NCBI GenBank assembly: GCA_030549495.1 | Contig: JAUIRK010000643.1 | Span: forward strand, 186,001 to 250,000 | DNA: 64,000 nucleotides | DNA from: Nectonema munidae | Lineage: Eukaryota; Nematomorpha; Nectonematoida; Nectonematidae | Direction: 5' to 3' | The notes under the pieces: generated by a model | Told to the model about the DNA's origin: nothing | Databases searched by the model: none | What the model saw: only the letters and a program-made list of their open reading frames with translations | In this document: one piece after another, positions 13,839-24,823 of the stretch | Layout: the number at the start of each line of letters is the position of its first letter | Numbering within the stretch: position 1 is the first letter of the stretch | Made by a program: the position numbers and the translations under genes

Positions 13839-13846
13839 AATATGGT

Positions 13847-15815
13847 CATCATTTATGTCATGTCCTTATTTAATTTAATTGTGTTGAGGTCTTTATTCTT
13901 TTACTAAATAAAGGATTAATTTTTTTAATGATCGCGAAATTCGTTTCTTATTTTTTAGTCTTTTATATCCTCACATATGTATTAACCAATTTTTTTGTAT
14001 AATTTTTTTTCTTTACCGCATCCCTGTAAAGATTTAGTGGACGTACATGTCTATTACTATTTCTTATGAATCTATTGTATGCTACTCTCTCCCTATATAA
14101 GGTTTCCATTTCCATGGTATCAAAATATAAAAACAAATAGAGCCAATATGCATGTATATAGCAAATAACTCTATTATCAATTTGGAAGTTTTTCATACAT
14201 TGCCATTTACAATGAGCATGACAATTGGCGAAACCTTGTCAAGCAATCTTTTAAGATCAAGATTATTCTGCTGTTTATTGAATTGAAATTCGTAATGAAT
14301 GTTCTACTGCGCAATTATTTAACAGAAGAGCTGCATATAATGATAAAATTTGATTTATAAAAAATAAAAATAAAAAAATTAGGAGAAAAAATTTATCCAC
14401 ACCCATCCCGCCCTACATTCTGTAAACCCTCCCACCTTCAATTATGCAACCTACAAGCAACGCACGAACCAAAAATCAGTTCAGTATAAAGATCAATCAG
14501 TATATTTGATACATAATACAAAAAATATTGCCAATAAAAATAATTGATTTTTGCCGATATATTTTGGTGGTGAAGATGTTTGTATTCTTTGCTTTATTTA
14601 AAAACAGCAAAAAGCTCTTTACATACATGTTTACCATCAAAACACATATGTCAAATATAGAAAAATTTATTCTTTGATATCAACATAGGAATACATTGTG
14701 ACAATAAGTTTGTTACATTTCTTATCCAGAGTTTAAAACCTAAATATGCGCAATTATAGAGATTCCACCTTAGATGGTACACATTTCGCATCCACCCAAC
14801 AAGCTTCGTAAGATATTGGCTTTGAGAAACCACCATCACTCCCGTGCAGAGTACTAGCTTGTATTACAAGCAAGAAAAAAGTTTTTAATAATTTTTTTAA
14901 ACTCTGCATTTTAAGTGAAATTTCTATTGGTTATCTGTTCGTATGCATTTTTGAGCGAGACAAATATTTTTTACTATATAATTTAAAGCTTAAAATGTTT
15001 ATCCCTATTAATTACTGCAACCAAGCCCGTCGATAGGGGGGGGGGCAAGGGAGCTAGGCCCCCTGGTATTTATTTTAACTCCTTTGAAATATATAAATGT
15101 ATACACTTTCTTAAATTCCCGGCCTTTATATAAATTTAAAGTTTGTAGAATATTTCTTACAAAAATTTTAAACCTTGAATTTCTATTTAAAATGGCCAAA
15201 TTTATATTCACGGCTATAATACCTGTCAATTCATAGACCCATCTCCTAAATAAATTTTCAAACAATTTACTTTACTGACTGAATATATGTGTAGGTAGAA
15301 TATGAAGGTTATATAAGATGATTCTTTGTTTTTCTGTGTTACTAATCAAGCTTGGTAACATTTCGTTGCTAAAAATGTTAAATTCTAATTTTAAGCAACA
15401 ATGCATTTCAGTACAGAGTAATCAATCCACCTAACCAATTCATTTGATATGAACCAGGCTTGTTGACGATTAGGGAGATGAGAGGCTGAGAAATATCTTT
15501 TAGCTCCTAATCAATATTGTATCGGACAGCGGGGTTGTCGAATAAATGATGTCTGACTATATTACCAATGAGTCCTCTAATACAACCAAAAATTCAGCTG
15601 TCTAAAGATTTACAAAGGGGATAATTTTTAGTCATGGTATAAAACCTTCACTTGGTAATAGACTATACAGATGGACTGTGACAATCCGTTTCAATAACTG
15701 ATAAATGTCAATAAAGACTTAATTACATCTGTTGAGTAGTGATCTATCATTGATTTTATTCCCTTGTTGAGCTTGAAGAGTTGCTCAAAAACTCTAAAAA
15801 TTTTCGGCGTAGCGG
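13847..15815. other. No gene seen; one G-run at 15037-15048
   Basis: AT-rich sequence with short unsupported frames. The stretch 15020-15060 (CCCGTCGATAG followed by a G run and CTAGGCCCCCT) looks like the end of a hAT MITE of the 28597-28870 type, but no partner end was found. Confidence 0.4.
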
Positions 15816-15820
15816 TCTAA

Positions 15821-16510
15821 CTATAATTTTTTTAAAATGTTTTTTACTACCGTAGGAAAAAATTGACGCAATTGTTTATTTAATAATTGTCTGAACAATC
15901 TAATCAATCTTAATGGGATGGATGCATCTGCTTTGTCTAAATTTGGCTGTTTGGACAATGCAACTCTCATATCATTACTTACTTTCAATCTGTTTCGGCA
16001 TTTGGTTTCAATGGCAAGTAGCATGGAAAACACTTGCTCACACTCTTATGTAGTGGAAAATCGAATCAGCTTTCAGAGCAATCTTTGCAAGCATATAGGA
16101 CTCTCCCATTTCAATCGATAAAACGCTATGAGATATTTCAGAAAAAAATGTCCAAATTAATAAACTGTTCTCGAATTAAGAAACCTTCAGAACATTTTTA
16201 TTAAAGAAATTCTTATTTTCATCAACAAATATGTTCGAAAATCGAGCAAAATTTCCCATTGTTAAAGAATGCAATTATTTCAAACTTCATTTCAAAAGCT
16301 GTCATTTTTCTATTACAATGGAGTACTCTGAATCATATTTTCAAATATGTTCACTACAAATGATAGAAATATACGAAAACGGACATCAAAACATTCTACA
16401 TGCATGTCTAGTTTGCCTTGAAGGAATTTCTGGATTTCTTTCCATAGTATCGTTTGGAAAATTTTCTTTTGCAAAGCAACATCACGTTTGAGTGCAGCAA
16501 GAGTTTTTCA
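15821..16510 (-). mobile_element. hAT transposase C-terminal fragment (ZBED5-like)
   Basis: The minus-strand frame at 15821-16033 reads VFSMLLAIETKCRNRLKVSN followed by DMRVALSK. This is the hAT dimerisation region (family pattern GFSALLAIKTKYRNRL...DLRVALS). Further upstream on the same strand, about 16300-16490, a frame reads KEIQKFLQGKLDMHVECFD and VNIFENMIQSTP, consistent with the preceding part of the transposase. Frames are broken, and the MITE at 16537-16822 lies at its upstream side. Confidence 0.6.
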
Positions 16511-16536
16511 AATCTGAAAACAAATAAGATTTGAAG

Positions 16537-16822
16537 CAGGGCCCAAAGCAGGGCCTTAGGCTACTACAACCTATGCGCCCGCAGTGGGCCCTGCGCTTCT
16601 CATTTTTCATTTCGATGATATATTGTATGATTTCGCTAAACGCGAGGTTCGCAAAGTAAAGTTACTTTGATCGTCATTTTGTGTTAATGAAAAAGTAATA
16701 AAACAAATCCCATTTCTTTTTTTCAAAATCTTATTTCTCACTTTTAATCTTTTTTCCTACCCACACTGGGCCCCGTGCAATCCATTTTGCATAGGGCCCC
16801 GCGAACACTAGGGTCGGCTCTG
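16537..16822. mobile_element. hAT MITE with perfect 8-bp target duplication
   Basis: atttgaag flanks both sides exactly (16529-16536 and 16823-16830). The left end is CAGGGCCCAAAG and the right end reverse-complements to CAGAGCCGACCC. Internal CAGGGCC, GGGCCCTG and GGGCCCC words recur. The 286-base element is non-coding. An 8-base duplication and CAG ends are typical of hAT elements. Confidence 0.8.
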
Positions 16823-16964
16823 ATTTGAAGCATTTCCTTTAATGAAATACACTGTTGACTTCATTGAAAAATATTTTCAACTCATCGGGTATGGTTGAAA
16901 AAAATTAATGCTGGGCTAAATTTGTCCCCTCAAGTGCTGGGGGCGTATAGTGCACCCACCCCTA

Positions 16965-17440
16965 TTTTTCTCAGATATTAATAAGTTTTTATAAATATTT
17001 TTAATGTTACATATATATTTCAACTATGCTGAATTTAGTGGTGCTACATCAATCAAACCTGTCAAAAAATTGATTTATATTTGACAGCTCATCTCAAAAA
17101 AGAAACCTTTTATCTAAATAATTATATAAAGTTTTTTACACATATATACCCATTTTCAAGTATGCTGAATTCCGTGGTGATATTAATTTTTTATGAAAAT
17201 CAATCAAACTTGTCAAAAAATTGATTTACATATGACAACTCATCTCAAAAAAGAAACTTTTTATATAAATAATTATATAAAGTTTGTTACACATATACCC
17301 ATTTTCAAGCATGGTGAATTCAGCTCTGATATTAATTTTTTATGAAAATCAATTTAACCTATCAAAAAATTGATTTATATATAACAGCTCATCTCAAAAA
17401 GAAACTTTTTATCTAAGTAATTATATAAAGTATAATTCAT
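16965..17440 (+). repeat. 150-bp satellite, about three tandem units
   Basis: The blocks CATCTCAAAAAAGAAAC and GTCAAAAAATTGATTTA recur at spacings of 150-151 bases (17088, 17239 and 17389 for the first). Each unit contains cccattttcaag, gctgaatt and a variable TGACAGCTCAT. The same unit lies inverted at 1520-1768. Confidence 0.75.
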
Positions 17441-17499
17441 ATTGCAACCATACTTAATATTTTGCAAAAACATTCCTATGTCATTTATCAAACATGAAT

Positions 17500-17922
17500 T
17501 TGTGCAATCGTTCAGCCAATAGTTTTGTTTACCGTACTCATGTCTTCACTACCAGCACAAGCTTCACTTGAAAGGCTTTAAAAAGTTGATTCAGAACACA
17601 AAGGACACTTATGTTCCTCTTCCCCACCAAACGTTAGTGCAGTAAAACGAAAGTTCAAGCGTGAGTCGTCATATTTCATTTTTTAGCCATTAAGAAAATT
17701 GTACATTTACAAATTAGGCCTGAAAAGCAATAAATGAAAAAAATAGTACTCAATTCAAAGACTAACTTATTTGTTCTTTTTAAATGTGACTTTTTGCCAA
17801 AAATGGCAAAAGACCAAATATGGCTGCAATATTTTGCGAAAAACGATTCACTCAGTGTCCCCTTCTCGATCCTCATCGAACTTCTTCGCGGCACCGCGGA
17901 CTCCAGTTTGAAAACCACTGAG
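17500..17922 (+). mobile_element. Decayed hAT element, right end present
   Basis: The segment ends GTTTGAAAACCACTG. Reverse-complemented this is CAGTGGTTTTCAAAC, a typical hAT terminal sequence. Upstream, a plus-strand reading LPAQASLERL around 17540-17575 resembles the hAT dimerisation region. No left end was found. Confidence 0.4.
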
Positions 17923-18094
17923 CTAGAAGGGTGATGCAATCAGAATTACAAACACGGTCATTTGACTTCATAAAATCTTTGCAGTTGTGGTGTAATTTGG
18001 AGCTTACAGTGCAAGTATAATGTCGGGTAATAATGGGGGTGTGTTCATTCGACAAAAATTGTTTTATAATAAATTTTGAAAATGATGAAAAAAG

Positions 18095-18292
18095 TTCATT
18101 TTCGCTGACAGTCAGCTTTTTCAAACACAAAATGATTATGAGTAAATGGGAGAGAACGCTTATCTATCATCAAATCGAAAGAAAAGCATATGTTTTAATC
18201 CACCGTCACTCTTTGCCTCAAGCTACATCATTCTCTCCCGCTTACCCATAATCATTTTGTGTTTGAAAAAGCTGACTGTCAGCGAAAATTTA
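18095..18292. repeat. Long inverted repeat (foldback), arms about 60 bp
   Basis: The left arm at 18097-18157 and the right arm at 18229-18291 are near-perfect reverse complements with about four mismatches. They share the core CGCTGACAGTCAGC and AAACACAAAATGATTATG. The loop is about 70 bases. Short overlapping frames here are by-products of the palindrome. Confidence 0.85.
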
Positions 18293-18918
18293 CATTTTAA
18301 AAATTTTAAGTGTTCAATAAATTATTTATTTTAGTGTTCACCTCTTTATTTTATCACTAATTTAATGGGCCACCTTCAGCACCAGATTTATATAATTGTA
18401 TAACATTGCATCTGTCATCGATTTTGTGAGATTATTCTTCCAAAATGTCATTTAAAATGCTCTCTAGTGATAAAAAATGAACTGAGCGCATGCACCGGAC
18501 AAAACAGTTGAAGTGCAGTATGCAAGGGTAGGCGGCACAGGTACTTTTGCTCTCTGAATTTCTGTAAGAAGTAAACGCCATAACCACGATTTTTTTCATG
18601 AAAATGGAACAAACCAAGCAAATAGTGATATTTTTGAAATTACTTAAAATCAATGCACAAATTTGATTAAAATATCATTTGCTGTAAAGATCAAGTAAGG
18701 TAGCAAAAGATAAAACGTAGCGAAAGATAAGAAGAGCTTAATTAAATTAGTTAACTTGGTATCATATCATCATCAGTCATCTCGAATTGATATTAATTAT
18801 TACATATCTGGCAAAGGCATGTATCCTTTCTTCATTTACTTTTCTTGGCTATTCTGTTTGCTAGGATTTCAGACGCACCTTTCATCATCTCTTTCTTTCT
18901 TTAATATAGAGCAAGAAA

Positions 18919-19193
18919 TGCAGAGTCTTATTTTCCAATCACTTTCCGTGTTGTTGAGCTTGTCAAGCAGCTTGTCTTTTTCCTTCCACGCGGAGATGCC
19001 GGCAAACCTGAAGTACTACCTAAGCAATTACAACTCTTTCCACGTAAAAAAGAGATATTTTAAATTTTCACGCATTCTCTTCTTAATCGCAAAACTTTTT
19101 ACCCATTTTCACACACAGATGCTACCATTCGTTAAAAGTTTGTCTGAAAATCGCGTCAGTAAGCTCTTAAAATCTACTTTATACTTTTTCTGA
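18919..19193 (+). CDS. Open frame with signal-peptide-like start; possible 5' exon of the Ig gene
   Basis: An open frame that extends further upstream (to about 18756) contains an internal ATG giving MQSLIFQSLSVLLSL, a serine-rich hydrophobic run and then HAEMPANLKYY. It resembles a signal peptide with a cleavage region. The stretch around 18990-19020 is unusually GC-rich for the window. It lies 3.2 kb upstream of the first Ig exon on the same strand. No donor that matches the phase of the 22378 acceptor is obvious, so its link to that gene is a guess. It may be a chance open frame. Confidence 0.25.
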
Positions 19194-19839
19194 ACTGCCA
19201 TTGCATCCCCAGTTTAAAGAATCCCCTTAAGCACCAACCCCCAGAGTGAAATCACCAGGCTCCACCCCAAACTCCCCAAAACAATTCAATGCAAACAAGC
19301 ACCACCAAGGTAAAATCAAAATGGAAAGCATATTTTTTCATACAATATGTTATTAGTTGTTACAAATGTGCAATTATCATCTTAAAAATGAGAAAGAACT
19401 GCAAATTGTTTTTGAGCGTTGATTTGATCCAACCTCGCACTCTTTTCCAAATGCTAGGATGACGTCTAGGCCAAATAACACTGGTCACAGCTACGGAGAG
19501 ACTGAGAGGAGACAGGGGGCGAGAGTGGCTGAGTGGTCCATGGATCGCCTCCCAGTAGTCATGGAAGAATATTTGCCCAAGAAACAAGATAAAAATATGA
19601 AGAAAAGCAAAACAAAGAAACAAACCTAGTTTTTTTTAAGAAAGACAACTTCTTTTCTTTACTTACTATTAGCTTTTTTTTTGCTTTATTCGAGTTTGAA
19701 TATTTTAAGTAATATGATAGTATATCAAAAACTTCTCCGAATAGGCTATTTTTAATTAAGTATATTTTTATCTATCTTTTGTAATATATCTTAAAATTTA
19801 GCCAACCAGACGCGTAATTTAGGGTTATTGACATTAGAA

Positions 19840-20387
19840 AACGTTGAATAAATCTTTTATTTAACAAAATACTAGCAATACGGTCACTATGAGTCTATGT
19901 CTATAAACATTCACACTTGTTCTACCACACCCTCCGTATAGTTTCCGGGAGTAAGAATAGGACTATTGTGATAGCTGCATCTCGTAAAAGGCGAGTAAAT
20001 TGCTCATACATATGTAATTGAACATTCACACAAATTTATCAAGACATCTTCATTATAACACTGTAAATATATATACTATATGTGTCATGAACCTAAAGTT
20101 AATATCACTCACACCAATTTATCAAGACTTCTTCATTATAACACTGTAAATATACATACTATATATGTGATTAACCTAAAGTAATCTCTTTACGATCAGC
20201 ACCAATAATCCCTCTCAACACTCAGCAAGCAAGACACTCCACGTTTTCATTTTACGTCATATACATCTGAAGAAGGTCATAGTGACCGAAATATTATTGC
20301 TAGTATTTTGTCAAATAAAAGATTTATTCAACGTTTTCAATTTTCTTTACAACTTTTATTTATGAAGACTCAGCGCCATTTTATCTA
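19840..20387 (+). mobile_element. Non-autonomous Penelope-like insertion with 14-bp target duplication
   Basis: tattgacattagaa occurs at 19826-19839 and again at 20388-20401. The 548-base insert ends with a block (20267-20338) holding CTGAAGA, a perfect GGTCA-TAG-TGACC hairpin and GAAA, then GCTAGTATTTTGTCAAATA. The start (19840-19891) is an inverted copy of that same block. Internally, an 83-base direct duplication covers about 20033-20190. An inverted end copy, a variable target duplication and a hammerhead-like core are family features of Penelope-like elements. There is no coding sequence. Confidence 0.6.
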
Positions 20388-20459
20388 TATTGACATTAGA
20401 ATGTAAGTAAAATACCTATATTATACTTTCATATCAAGAATTAAGATTCATTTACTGTT

Positions 20460-20580
20460 ATAAGGTGAGTATGAGTAAGGTTGGCTTGATACTCGGCTTT
20501 GATCCAGCATCAGGCGTTCGTTGCTCAAAGTTCGACACAAGCAGTTGAATTGCGCCCTGCCGATAAAAGCACTTCTTTAT
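20460..20580 (+). mobile_element. tRNA-derived SINE copy (diverged)
   Basis: The tail matches the copies at 31985 and 36025: a GTTCGA word, then CAAGCAG, AATTGCGCC and CCGATAAAA in the same order. The head (ggcttgatactcggc) is poorly preserved. Confidence 0.45.
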
Positions 20581-20699
20581 ATAGAGAGTATACACTTTAT
20601 ATATATTTCTATATTCACTCGATTCCATGAGTAAAATTACAATTGCCTGGCGTATTTTTCAAAAAAAATATCTTTGCTCCAAACTTTTACACTCTATGC

Positions 20700-20892
20700 C
20701 AGCGTTTTTCAAACTTTTTTTACTGCTACCCATAGCAAGAAGCACAGTTTGCATCGCGACCCCTAATACCTAGGTGTAATAAGAGAAACTCTGTTCACTA
20801 CGCTCATTTATTCAGCATCTTTTTTGTCACGCCCCATTTTATTTTTCCCGCGAACCACTTGAGGCTCGGGACCTACAGATTGAAAAACGCTG
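20700..20892. mobile_element. hAT MITE, 193 bp
   Basis: The left end is CAGCGTTTTTCAAACTTT and the right end is GATTGAAAAACGCTG, an inverted repeat of about 14 bases. The flanks ctctatgc (20692-20699) and ctctatga (20893-20900) match at seven of eight positions. The interior has GCATCGCGACCCC and CGCGAACCACTTGAGG, words usual in hAT ends. Confidence 0.82.
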
Positions 20893-20967
20893 CTCTATGA
20901 AAGAGTTTTTATGACAGGGCCGGTCAAACGTCAACTCGCGACTGACACGCAACTCGACCAAACCTTT

Positions 20968-21104
20968 TTAACCCATTAAGTACAATAGAAATCAGACGAT
21001 ATCTAAAAAACGCAGACGATTTATATTCAAAGTCATTGAACAAAGCAGACGAAGATGAACCTACTTATGTTCCCAAATGGGAGCATTGGGACTTAATGAG
21101 TTAA
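20968..21104 (-). mobile_element. TTAA MITE (CGTCTGC family)
   Basis: TTAA stands at both ends, with CCCATTAAGTAC left and its inverse GACTTAATGAG right. Inside are ATCAGACGATATCTAAAA, GCAGACGATTTATATTCAAA and GCAGACGAAGATG, then TATGTTCCCAAATGGGAGCA. It is the reverse complement of the copies at 56329-56601 and 62913. Confidence 0.78.
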
Positions 21105-21179
21105 TCTGAAACTCGTTCCATTTTAAAAATTGTATTTAAAAGTGGTTTTCAAGTATACCGCTGTTTTGATTTTTAATTA

Positions 21180-21242
21180 CTTCAGTGTGTTGGTGTATTC
21201 CTATGTATGTATGTATGTGTGTGTGTGTATATATGTATGTTT
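21180..21242. repeat. TATG/TG microsatellite
   Basis: Tandem tatg units pass into tg and back to tatg near 21203-21240. Confidence 0.75.
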
Positions 21243-22220
21243 AGATGTTTTTTTGTGAAAGTTTGTGTCAAGAATGTCAAAAAATGTATGGATGTAAAAA
21301 TGGGAACGTTTTGTCATATTTTATAAACAATTTGAAGTCCTTTTCCCAAAGTTATTGACTCAGATAAGTAAAAAATCATTTTTTCCTAGGAAACTTTAAA
21401 TGAGAAATAGGTATTTTCCTTCAATACCTGTTTATGATTTATATTTTAGATAAGTGTTTAAAATGCGATTATTATAAAAGCGAGCTGACATAACTCCAAA
21501 AGATAAAATGGGAGAAAGACTTTTAAAGTACCCAGATGTTTTTTTGCTCTCGAAATAAAATGGAAAACAAAATTCTTTTTAATGTCAAGTGTTATTCGTG
21601 TTATAAGAGAAACAAAAATGGTTTTTTAAGGTTTTCATTCGAAATTTTTTAATTCACGAGACTTTTGGCTTCATTTTCCAAAAATTTCAACTTTAATTAA
21701 TATGAAGAATGTTTAGTTTATTTCGAAAAATTATTTTGAGTGAAAGAGAGCACGCTTTAACATAGTGACACAAATGTCAAACGTTATGTTTCTGTGTATA
21801 TCAAAAAATTATTAATTAGTTGTGTATAAGCTGGTTTATCTTCCAAAATTATAAAAAGTTACTGAATAAACTTATTTTTGGACCTTATGGTGCTTAAAGA
21901 GTCAATATAAATTTTCTTTCCTTGCCGTCTTTTCAGGAATATGCGTGTACTTTTTCGTTATCACATATGTGCTCAACGAGAAATGCAAAAATGCGAGATT
22001 GGCTGAACTCAGCTTTTCGATTATTGATGCCCTTATTGATGAAGACAGGCAGCGCTTTTTTTGCTACATTTCCCACATTCTTTTGATTTTCCTCTTTCTT
22101 TTGAGAGTTCATCAAATCGCAGTATTCTGCATTTCTGCGCTTATATATATTATTTAAATCATGAATAAATTGATAAAAAAATATTCAAAAATTTCATACT
22201 TTTTTTAGTTTTTTGAAGGC

Positions 22221-22343
22221 ATACCCGTTAACGACCATAATAATGAGAAGATATTTATTGTAAGACCGATTTTTTGTATTAAAAAAGCAGACAATTTTTT
22301 TTCTAAAGTCGACAATATTGGACTTTGGTTGTTAACCGGCTAA
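22221..22343. mobile_element. TTAA MITE (CCCGTTAACGACC type), decayed
   Basis: It starts ACCCGTTAACGACCATAATAA and ends with an inverse GGTTGTTAACCGGCTAA. AAAGCAGACAA lies inside. It matches the better copy at 51847-51983 and ends about 35 bases before the first Ig exon's acceptor. Confidence 0.55.
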
Positions 22344-22377
22344 CACACACATGTTTATACACTTTCCTTTCTTCAAG

Positions 22378-22737
22378 TTTCCAATCGCAAGAGGAGTAAT
22401 GGTAAGATCTGCTGTGAAACGTTGTTGGAATTCACACAAAGACCCAACAACTCATACATCGTGTCTTCTCGCGATCAATCGGTGACGCTGAAGTGTGCAG
22501 TTCGCAGTGTTCCGCCTGCCGAAATTTTTTGGATGCAGGAAGGCAAGATTTTGTTTGGAAAAGATCACCGAATAAACTTGGAAGCTCTCAAAGGAGAAAC
22601 GCTGATGGCGCTAAGTGAAACTCTATCCTTGCTCACGGTTTGGCCTGATAAACAAGGCATTGCCACGCGCTACACATGTGTAGCTGACACTTCTCTCGAG
22701 AGAGAAAGCTCCACCACCCTCATTAAACTTGATCCAA
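22378..22737 (+). CDS. ImpL2: IMP-L2-like secreted protein, internal exon with first Ig domain
   Basis: The exon starts after an acceptor ending in tcttcaag and stops at a gtaatc donor. It reads in one frame for about 120 residues and has markedly more G and C in third positions than its surroundings. The Ig core is plain: first cysteine in VTLKCAV, tryptophan in IFWMQEG, second cysteine in the RYTCVAD strand. A CC pair and a basic SNRKR stretch precede the domain. The exon begins with two bases of a split codon and ends with one, which fits the next exon exactly. IMP-L2 proteins are secreted two-Ig proteins that bind insulin-like peptides in insects; that role is family knowledge. It could instead be another small two-Ig secreted protein, such as a zig-type protein. 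A TTAA MITE lies 75 bases into the following intron. Confidence 0.72.
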
Positions 22738-22811
22738 GTAATCTCTCTTCTTTATTCATTCGCGTTATATCCCTTCTGCCAATATATCTCAGGGCTGCCC
22801 TTATTTGTCCT

Positions 22812-22932
22812 TTAACCCTTTCAGGCACACTGGGACACTGGTGTCCCATAAAATAAAAATCATCTGCTTAAAATTTATATAAAAACGAAGGCAGACGTTT
22901 CATTTTAGAAAATCGATGCCTCAAAGGTTTAA
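22812..22932. mobile_element. TTAA MITE (CCCTTTCAGGC type)
   Basis: The ends are TTAACCCTTTCAGGCAC and GATGCCTCAAAGGTTTAA. Inside are ATCATCTGC and GGCAGACGTTTC. It lies in intron 1 of the Ig gene, 75 bases after the exon. Confidence 0.65.
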
Positions 22933-24820
22933 TACCCAAGCTTTTAAAAAGTTAATTAATCTGTTAATTTTTTCAATGAGATAAGATTAGGAGAAGGTGG
23001 GAAATTGTGATACAAATTTTTGAATATTTTATCAGTGAGTATTACCTTTCCAAAGTATTTCATGCATGAAATGATATACAATCTAAATGGAAGGCATGAA
23101 GTCTAACGCTTAAACGGAGAATTGGTCAGTAATGAAGCAAAAATAAAAAATCCTCTATTTAAAATTAATAAAAAAAAACGATAAGCGAATAAAAAACAAA
23201 GCCACAATTTATATTTTAAAAGAAATGCAGTAGATTTTTATCAATTGTTGAAAGAGTTAAAGTAGTCTTATATAAAATTACTTAATCTCATCTGTTATTC
23301 TGGGATCAAATGAATTTGTGGGAAATAATCTTGGGGCCTATAAATTAAAGGGCCCCAATTTTTTCAAAAAATATAATTATATAATAACCAATCATTTTTC
23401 TGAAGAATTATCATAATTATATGCTTAATTTAATTATTATTAATTATAAAAGATTGTAATGAAAGAAGAACACTTTTTTGGAATATTTCGACTCTCATCA
23501 TCAGTCTTTATCAATCAAGTTAAGAAGGAGAATATACAGCGTAGATAATAAGGTTTATCCACACCAAAAAAAAAACTAAAGATAAAACCTTGAATCAAAT
23601 AAAAAAAGCAAAGTATGAAATGAAGACGAAAAAATTCCAAAGAACCTCTTATTTTGTCTTGCTCCCTATCACGCAAAAATTCTACAAATCAATATTAAGA
23701 GATAGTAGTTTTAAGTCAACTCAATTAATGAATATAGATAGCTGAGGAGAAGTATTCTGAATATAGAATAAAACTTGCGTTGAAACAGTTGGTGTAGATT
23801 TTTTCTATCGCTTAGAGAGAAGATTTTACATTACATTAGAGATAGTAAATATAATACTTTGATAAATAAATATCTCTGCATAACATAATCAGGTATAGAA
23901 ATAGCGATGGATAGATATGCACATAATAACACTTACTCTCCTCCTACGAGATGTAGTTGACCAATAGAATTACTCTATTAGCATTTTCTGTACAGATTAT
24001 ACATAATAAATGTATTCAATATTAATACTTTCATGCTACAAATGTATAAAAAGGATTGAAAAGGTTATATTATACAATCTTATTTATATATAAATTTAAT
24101 TTCTTCTTGTTCAATCTTTGAAATGGGAATGCTGAAATTTTGTACCTCGAAGTCCAAACTCCAATTTCACGATGTGAAATTGAAGGGTTGACGGCTCTGA
24201 TAAAATTATTTACGATGTTCTCAATCTCGCTTTAAAACTTAATTTTTTGATAAAATCATTTTACAATATGAAAATTTCTCGATCTACTTTTTTCGACTTT
24301 AGAAGACGAAAAGTAATAAACTTTTATAATTAAGCAAGCCTTATAATGGTATGGCTGATATTTCAAAAAAATTTAATTTGATTTAAATCTAGAAATTGAT
24401 TAAGTTGCTTAAAAACCCCGAAAAAATAACTGGACGACCTTTATACCCTTTGCTTACTTATTTATTTGTAAACAAGGAACGTGTCTGTAGTCAAAGCGAA
24501 TACCTCTTTTCGTAGAGAGACTTCAGCCCCAGTTCGAATTCTCAGCCTTCCTTTAGCGTCAGTAAAACCTTAAATTCAAAGAGTATAGAAGTATTTTATT
24601 TTTGATGGATGCAATTTTAAAAATTATCATTAATTTAAAAAAATGGCAGTATTCTTTTACAATTCCAGTCTTTTTCCGACAAATAGAGTTTGCATACTAA
24701 AAGCGAATATTTGTGCTCATTCTGATACTGGAAGTTTTTTGAAGCTATATAATTTTTTAAACACTAAATCCAAGTTGGCATTGGAGGACCTATTAGGTGT
24801 TTACACACGGCAACCAAAAA
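22933..24820. other. Intron sequence, nothing firm
   Basis: AT-rich. At about 24505-24545 a GTTCGAATTCTC word with an upstream TAGTCAAAGCGA could be a tRNA-like SINE head, but no second copy was found. Confidence 0.4.
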
Positions 24821-24823
24821 TAA

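Noticed and set aside
21937-22157. Exon with membrane-like segment after a tcttttcag acceptor
   Set aside because: Open frames occur on both strands, no partner phase was found and no family is recognisable. It is left out of the gene model.
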